In this document: piece after piece, positions 59,482 to 64,000 of the stretch
Position numbering within the stretch: the stretch's first letter is position 1
Layout of the letters: every line of letters begins with the position of its first letter
Source of the DNA: Granulicella mallensis MP5ACTX8
GTDB lineage: Bacteria; Acidobacteriota; Terriglobia; Terriglobales; Acidobacteriaceae
Length of the DNA stretch: 64,000 nt
Assembly: GCF_000178955.2 (NCBI RefSeq)
Contig: NC_016631.1
Span: forward strand, 62,001 to 126,000
Reading direction: 5' to 3'
The notes under the pieces: model-generated
The model's database searches: none
The model's input: only the letters and a program-made list of their open reading frames with translations
What the model was told of the DNA's origin: nothing
Translations under genes and position numbers: made by a program

Positions 59482-59702
59482 CGTCATCCTGAGCGTAGCG
59501 TCCCGGCCTTTGGGGACGCGGAGTCGAAGGACCCCGAGGGTTGACCTCTCGCCCAAACCTTTTGCACCTTTTCCACCTCAAGCGTTCGAGCCTGGACGTT
59601 TGTGCTGGAAAAGGTTCCAACACCATGGAAGAGATCAAACCCTTCAGGGTCCTTCGACTCCGCACCTCGCAAAATACGCGAGGTGCTTCGCTCAGGATGA
59701 CG
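59482..59702. repeat. palindromic intergenic repeat, family C copy 3, inverted
   Basis: Compared with the copies at 18.8 and 36.6 kb the two ends are swapped: here GTCCCGGCCTTTGGGGACGCGG is on the left and CCTCGCAAAATACGCGAGG on the right. So the same element occurs in both orientations. Between it and the GH29 gene (59703-59968), TTGACC, 18 bp, TATGTT at 59778-59807 is a weak promoter guess. Confidence 0.82.
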
Positions 59703-59968
59703 TTCATGTGGGAGAACAGAATATGTGATGAGTGGGTACTCCCCGATTCGTCGAGCGCCTTCGATTCCTCACCCCACTTGACCGATTGCTATTCACAAAA
59801 GTATGTTTTTGGTGGTAAAAATTCGAGACATAGAATAAGTCCTGAATGCGGCAGGTTGAGTCCCCTCTTCCTCTTCAACTGCAGGAGCGCCCGGCTTTCG
59901 GCCCTAGGTTTTGCAATATCGCCACACGAATTCAACCACGCACCCAACCCACGCAGCAGGAGAGATCA

Positions 59969-61327
59969 ATGGCAACGAATGCAATGAATCTAAGCCGTCG
60001 CAACATGTTGTTAGGAACCGGAGCAGCCGTTGCGGCGCTCGGAGTAAGCCCTCTCGCACTGGCACAGAAGACGAAGTCGATGAGCGAGCGCAATCCGGAG
60101 CCCGTTCCTCCCACGCCCGACCAGATTCGCCGCATGAAGTGGTGGCATGAGGCCAAATTCGGCATGTTCATCCACTTCGGCCTGTACAGCCAGCACGCCC
60201 GCCACGAGTGGGCGATGGAAGACGAAGCGATCCCCTTCGACGAGTACACGCCTCTGTCAAAGGTCTTCGATCCTGCACCCGGCTCCGCGCGCGGCTGGGC
60301 GAAGCTCGCCAAGGCGGCCGGCATGAAGTACATGGTGCTGACCACCAAGCACCACGAAGGCTTTTGCAACTTCGACACCAAGCTCACCGACTACTGTGCG
60401 ACGAAGCAGGGTCCGGGCCGCGATATCGTCCGCGAGTACGTCGACGCCGCGCGCGCCGAGGGTCTGCACGTTGGCTTCTACTACTCGCTGATGGACTGGC
60501 ATCATCCCGACGGCGCCCGCTGCGCCACCGACGAGGCCGCCCGCAAGCGCTTCGTTGCGTACACCCACGGCCTCATCCGCGAGCTGCTCACCAACTACGG
60601 CAAGATCGATATTCTCTGGTACGACGTCGCCTGGCCGCTCGACGCCGATGGCTGGGAGTCCGAGCGTATGAACAAGATGGTCTTCGAGCTCCAACCCGAC
60701 ATCATCGTGAACAATCGCAACCAGCTCCTCGGCGACTTCTCCACCCCCGAACAACACATTGCCGCCGAAAACAACGGCCGCGCCTGGGAGAGCTGCATGA
60801 CGCTCAACGACAGCTGGGGCTTTCAGCGCGCGGACGATAACTGGAAGACCTCCAAGACCATCGTCCGCAACCTGATCACCTGCGCGCGCGACGGCGGCAA
60901 CTACCTGCTCAACATCGGGCCTCAACCCGACGGCGCCGTCCCCGAGGAGTCGGTCCGCGTCCTCACCGAGGTCGGGCAGTGGATGGCCGTCAACGGCGAG
61001 ACGATCTACAAGTCCGACCCGTGCCAGCCGCGCCGCTCGGAGTATGCGAGCTTCACCCGCACCGGCAACACGCTCTACATGCACGTGAACTTCTGGCCCG
61101 GCGAGGACGTCGCGATCTCCGGTCTCAGGGTGAAGGTGAAGTCGGCGCGGCTGCTGAAGACCAACCAGGAGGTGAAGTTCTCCCAGGACCCCTACCGTGT
61201 GCACCTCACCGGTCTCCCCATGGACGCTCCCGATTCGCCGGTCACCACCATCGCGCTCGAATGCGATGGAGAACCCAGGCAGGACACCGACTTCGTCCGC
61301 AAGAACAAACCTCGCGGAGGCATGTAG
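59969..61327 (+). CDS. Tat-exported alpha-L-fucosidase, GH29
   Basis: A 452-residue GH29 enzyme that removes alpha-linked fucose. The signal is SRRNMLLGTGAAVAALG (twin Arg). The GH29 start MKWWHEAKFGMFIHFGLYS is typical; HHEGFCNF, GFYYSLMDWHHP and the nucleophile stretch DILWYDVAW with Asp follow. GGAGA sits six bases from the ATG at 59969. A divergent IclR gene may regulate it. Confidence 0.9.
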   Translation: MATNAMNLSRRNMLLGTGAAVAALGVSPLALAQKTKSMSERNPEPVPPTPDQIRRMKWWHEAKFGMFIHFGLYSQHARHEWAMEDEAIPFDEYTPLSKVFDPAPGSARGWAKLAKAAGMKYMVLTTKHHEGFCNFDTKLTDYCATKQGPGRDIVREYVDAARAEGLHVGFYYSLMDWHHPDGARCATDEAARKRFVAYTHGLIRELLTNYGKIDILWYDVAWPLDADGWESERMNKMVFELQPDIIVNNRNQLLGDFSTPEQHIAAENNGRAWESCMTLNDSWGFQRADDNWKTSKTIVRNLITCARDGGNYLLNIGPQPDGAVPEESVRVLTEVGQWMAVNGETIYKSDPCQPRRSEYASFTRTGNTLYMHVNFWPGEDVAISGLRVKVKSARLLKTNQEVKFSQDPYRVHLTGLPMDAPDSPVTTIALECDGEPRQDTDFVRKNKPRGGM

Positions 61328-61344
61328 AGCGGTTCGTTTTGGGT

Positions 61345-61545
61345 TGTTGTTGTTCTTGCTGTTGTTTTTCTGGTTGTCATTCCCGCAGGGAATCTGCTGT
61401 CTGTGGGCCCAGCACCAATATTTTGCGAGGCAGCGATAGAAGGGGCACGACACGTGCCCTTTCCACCGCTGCCTCCACGAAGAACTGCCATGGTACGAAC
61501 AAACAGCAGATGCCTTGCGGGAATGACAACCAGAAAACAACCACA
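61345..61545. repeat. palindromic intergenic repeat, family B copy 10
   Basis: GTTGTTTTTCTGGTTGTCAT and TCCCGCAGGGAATCTGCTG at the left; CAGCAGATGCCTTGCGGGAA and TGACAACCAGAAAAC at the right. The centre (CCAGCACCAATATTTTGCG) also occurs in the next copy at 62.6 kb. Confidence 0.82.
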
Positions 61546-61631
61546 AAAGGCTGCTAAGCTGAACCGAAAGACTCACTCCTGTATTCGGGCCCTCAAGTAG
61601 TTTGGCAAGAATGATCCATGAGGAGATTTTG

Positions 61632-62537
61632 ATGAAGCCCCGCTCCATTGCACGACGGCTTGCCGTTTGCGCCACCTTATTCGCAGGCCTTGCACAGGCC
61701 GCGTCCGCCGCTGAGATTCTCATCTCTGACGCGAAGTCCCAGCCAGAGAGCCTGACCATCGCCCCCGGCGGAATCCTCTTCGTCGGCAGCGCGAGCACAC
61801 CCTTCGTCTACAAGGTGCGCCCCGGATCCACTGCTGCGGAAAAGTTCGTCGATGCCAGCGCAGAAGGTGCGGGCACCTTTTTCTTCGGGATGCTCGCCGA
61901 TGCCGCCAACAACATGTTGTGGACGTGCCAGCTAACCCCGGTGCCGGACACCAAGCCGGTGCAGCGCCATACCGCACTGAGGGGCTTCGACCTCTCCTCC
62001 GGCGCGCCAAAGCTTCGTTGGAATCTGCCTGGCGATAACACCACGTGCAACGATCTCTCGGTCGGACCGGACAAGGCACTCTATCTAACGGACACCGCCA
62101 ACGGCAAGATCTTCAAGCTGCCGGCCGGTGCTTCCGCCGCGGAACTCTTCCTGGAGCATCGTGTCCTGATGGGCGTCGATGGCATCACCTTCCTGGACGG
62201 CACGCTCTACGTGAACAACGTGGTCTTCAACAAGCTCTACCGCATCCCGGTGGACGCCTCCGGCAAGCCGGGGCAGCCTGTCGATATCTGGATGGACCAG
62301 CCCGTAAAAGGCCCGGATGGCATGCGTGCGGCCAATGGCAAGCTGTTCGTTGCCGAGAATGGCAGCGGCCAGATTGACGTCCTTACCATCAATGGCGATA
62401 AGGCCAGCGTCACTGTCCTCAAGGACGGACTCAAGACACCCACCGCAGTCGAGCCCGTAGGTGACACCCTCTGGATCGCCGAACGCGGCGCCGGCAAAGC
62501 CCTGTCGATTCCAATGCCGAAAAATACATCTCGCTAA
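61632..62537 (+). CDS. secreted SMP-30/gluconolactonase-like beta-propeller
   Basis: A 301-residue secreted protein with a signal peptide ending AQAASAAEI. The body has repeated blades (PGGILFVGSASTPFVYKV, GPDKALYLTDTANGKIFKL, NGKLFVAENGSGQIDVL), typical of SMP-30/LRE-like lactonases or strictosidine synthase-like propellers. No catalytic assignment is safe. GAGGAG is seven bases before the ATG at 61632. Confidence 0.78.
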   Translation: MKPRSIARRLAVCATLFAGLAQAASAAEILISDAKSQPESLTIAPGGILFVGSASTPFVYKVRPGSTAAEKFVDASAEGAGTFFFGMLADAANNMLWTCQLTPVPDTKPVQRHTALRGFDLSSGAPKLRWNLPGDNTTCNDLSVGPDKALYLTDTANGKIFKLPAGASAAELFLEHRVLMGVDGITFLDGTLYVNNVVFNKLYRIPVDASGKPGQPVDIWMDQPVKGPDGMRAANGKLFVAENGSGQIDVLTINGDKASVTVLKDGLKTPTAVEPVGDTLWIAERGAGKALSIPMPKNTSR

Positions 62538-62573
62538 GGGCACGTTCCTTTGGGGACGCGAAGTCGAGAACCT

Positions 62574-62776
62574 GTTTTTGTCTTTCTTGTTGTCATTCCC
62601 GCAGGGAATCTGCTGTCTGTCGGCACAGCACCAATATTTTGCGAGACGACTTCAGAAGGGCCATGCCTCGAATCACGCCCTTTCTAGCTCTGCCTCCACG
62701 GAAGAACTGTCATGGTACGAACAAGCAGCAGATTCCCTGCGGGAATGACAACAAGAAAGACAACAGCAAGAACAAA
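62574..62776. repeat. palindromic intergenic repeat, family B copy 11, next to a C fragment
   Basis: Left end TTTTTGTCTTTCTTGTTGTC, right end GAATGACAACAAGAAAGACA. Just left of it (about 62549-62570) TTTGGGGACGCGAAGTCGA matches an arm of family C, so elements of two families lie side by side. Confidence 0.78.
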
Positions 62777-62859
62777 ACATCCCCGCTCCAGATGAAGCCT
62801 TTGTGGGGTTGAACAAGGTATGTGATCAACCTCGGCGTCCGGATTCGTCAGACAGCCTC

Positions 62860-63255
62860 TTAGACCCCAACCTTGCCCGCACGCTTCGCAGACTTCTTCT
62901 CCGCCGACTTCTTCGCGCGGGCCTCGTCCTTTGACTGGATCCCATGCGCAACGAGAATCGCCCGTATCAATCCTGGGAAGCGCTCATCCACTTCCGTACA
63001 TCGTGAGACATTCTGCATCTCCACGCCATGGCGCTCGCTGCGAATCAGCCCCGCCTCGCGCAGGATCTTGAAGTGCTGCGAGAGCGTGGACTTCGGAATC
63101 GCCCTATCGCTCACAACCAAAAAGTTAGAACAGTTCTGCGGACAGGCCTGCGCCACGATGTCGACGAACATCGACACCCGCACCGGGTCGGACAAGGCAT
63201 GCAGAAGCCCCTCTACCGTAATGTCCTCGATCGATGGATGGAGCAGGGGCCGCAT
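62860..63255 (-). CDS. ArsR-like winged-helix regulator
   Basis: A 131-residue regulator. ITVEGLLHALSDPVRVSMFV is the typical ArsR-type opening and KSTLSQHFKILREAGLI the recognition helix. The tail is Lys/Ala-rich (EARAKKSAEKKSAKRAGK). The start is ATG at 63255, giving MRPLLHPS; a TTG at 63282 is less likely. It is divergent from an SDR gene, a common pairing. Confidence 0.88.
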   Translation of the reverse strand: MRPLLHPSIEDITVEGLLHALSDPVRVSMFVDIVAQACPQNCSNFLVVSDRAIPKSTLSQHFKILREAGLIRSERHGVEMQNVSRCTEVDERFPGLIRAILVAHGIQSKDEARAKKSAEKKSAKRAGKVGV

Positions 63256-63430
63256 ATCTCTATAGAGTAGACGCAGTCCCAAAACGGTTCAATAGTTCAT
63301 AAATCCGGAACTAATGAATCTTTCCCGAATCTGCCTCCATCTACTCACCAGAACCAGGTGAGGAGCAGGCCCGCAAGGTAGCTCCCAAGAGATCTGAAAT
63401 TCAACGCAGTACCGGAAAAGGGATAAAGAT

Positions 63431-64000
63431 ATGAGCAAGCTCACAGGCAAAGTAGCAGTCGTCACCGGCGCATCCAAGGGTATCGGAGCCGCCATCGCCA
63501 AATCGCTCGCCGCAGAAGGCGCTTCCGTCGTCGTGAACTACGCCTCCAGCAAGGCCGGCGCGGACACCGTCGTCGCGGCCATCACCAAGGCGGGCGGCAA
63601 GGCTGTAGCGGTGGGCGGAGACGTCTCCAAGGCCGCCGAAGCCCAGGGCATCATCGACGCCGCCATCAAGAACTACGGCCGCCTCGACATCCTCGTCAAC
63701 AACTCCGGTGTGTATGAGTTCTCGCCCATCGAAGCCATCACCGAAGAGCATTATCACAAGATCTTCAACGTCAACGTACTCGGCCTTCTGCTCGTCACGC
63801 GTGCCGCTGTCGCTCATCTCGGTGAGGGCTCCAGCATCATCAACATCGGTTCGGTCGTCAGCAGCCTGACGCCTCCGGCCAGCGCGGTCTACACCGGCAC
63901 CAAGGGCGCGGTCGATGCCATCACCGGCGTGCTCGCCAAGGAACTCGGCCCCAAGAAGATCCGTGTCAACGCCCTCAACCCCGGCATGGTCGACACCGAA
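63431..64000 (+). CDS. short-chain dehydrogenase/reductase, cut by right edge
   Basis: The first 190 residues of an SDR oxidoreductase. The NAD(P) site is VVTGASKGIG, the NNSG motif is ILVNNSGVY, and the Ser-Tyr-Lys catalytic set appears in IGSVVSS and YTGTKGA. It resembles 3-oxoacyl-ACP reductase-like SDRs of unknown substrate. ATG at 63431. The stop lies beyond the window. Confidence 0.92.
   Translation, partial: MSKLTGKVAVVTGASKGIGAAIAKSLAAEGASVVVNYASSKAGADTVVAAITKAGGKAVAVGGDVSKAAEAQGIIDAAIKNYGRLDILVNNSGVYEFSPIEAITEEHYHKIFNVNVLGLLLVTRAAVAHLGEGSSIINIGSVVSSLTPPASAVYTGTKGAVDAITGVLAKELGPKKIRVNALNPGMVDTE

Noticed and set aside
3941-62776. repeated elements considered as CRISPR
   Set aside because: Copies are far apart, palindromic and lie in separate gaps; there are no short regular spacers.

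Overview
The window looks like chromosome of an acidobacterium of the Terriglobia (Granulicella, Terriglobus or Edaphobacter type). This is inferred from gene content: two very large TonB-dependent receptors with an N-terminal carboxypeptidase-regulatory-like domain, a TIGR03118 family protein, haem-binding/cytochrome P460 proteins, GH28 and GH29 glycosidases, GC-rich codon use, and many dispersed palindromic intergenic repeats. No rRNA, standard tRNA, CRISPR array, transposase or prophage was seen. Both edges cut genes: a gamma-glutamyltransferase on the left and a short-chain dehydrogenase on the right.

Layout. 1-11.7 kb is mostly housekeeping: a TPR protein, PlsC, FolC, a methyltransferase, AccD, a sugar isomerase-like protein and AsnS. 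11.7-15.1 kb is the most unusual region: five tandem structured RNAs, a small Cys-containing protein and a Ro60/Rsr (TROVE plus vWA) protein, followed by a VapBC pair. 15-25 kb holds an AraC regulator, a cytochrome P460 pair, a DinB protein, a divergent luciferase-like oxidoreductase/MarR pair, YchF, Ddl and threonine ammonia-lyase. 25-34.6 kb is a secreted and outer-membrane block: TIGR03118 protein, TonB receptor, Tat-exported polygalacturonase and a two-domain esterase, which reads as a pectin-use locus. 34.7-36.5 kb is a BlaI/M56 signalling pair. 36.8-42.7 kb has an FAD/Fe-S oxidase, an FAH-family hydrolase and a Na+/H+ antiporter. 42.8-47.6 kb is a zinc-limitation cluster (COG0523 GTPase and zinc-free L28 and L33) close to a Fur-family regulator, glutaminyl cyclase and Lgt. 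47.9-56 kb has a phospholipase C-like enzyme, a multicopper oxidase, a BadF-type kinase and a second TonB receptor. 56.3-58 kb is a compact Hcp-like / His-rich effector-like / putative immunity cassette. 58.4-64 kb has IclR with alpha-L-fucosidase, an SMP-30-like protein, and a divergent HTH regulator/SDR pair.

Main discovery. The five RNAs upstream of rsr (11941-12014, 12017-12110, 12157-12312, 12342-12472, 12865-12993) share one architecture despite different stem sequences: an outer helix, an internal loop with 5' TGGYG (GTGGCG in one) and 3' TTCC, an inner helix, and in four of the five a loop-proximal TACTTC. Their outer helices differ but stay paired, which is strong covariation. Two of them (YrlA class) carry a circularly permuted tRNA mimic: T-arm, acceptor-like stem capped by a GNRA tetraloop, then D-arm. 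The other three carry different or no modules. The tight spacing suggests one processed transcript that also encodes the 112-aa protein and Rsr. This is a Ro60 RNP locus with an unusually diverse Y RNA set.

Repeats. At least six families of palindromic intergenic elements sit between genes, in both orientations. One family has outer arms made of degenerate CTTTG-like simple repeats. A five-unit heptamer array lies inside the folC reading frame.
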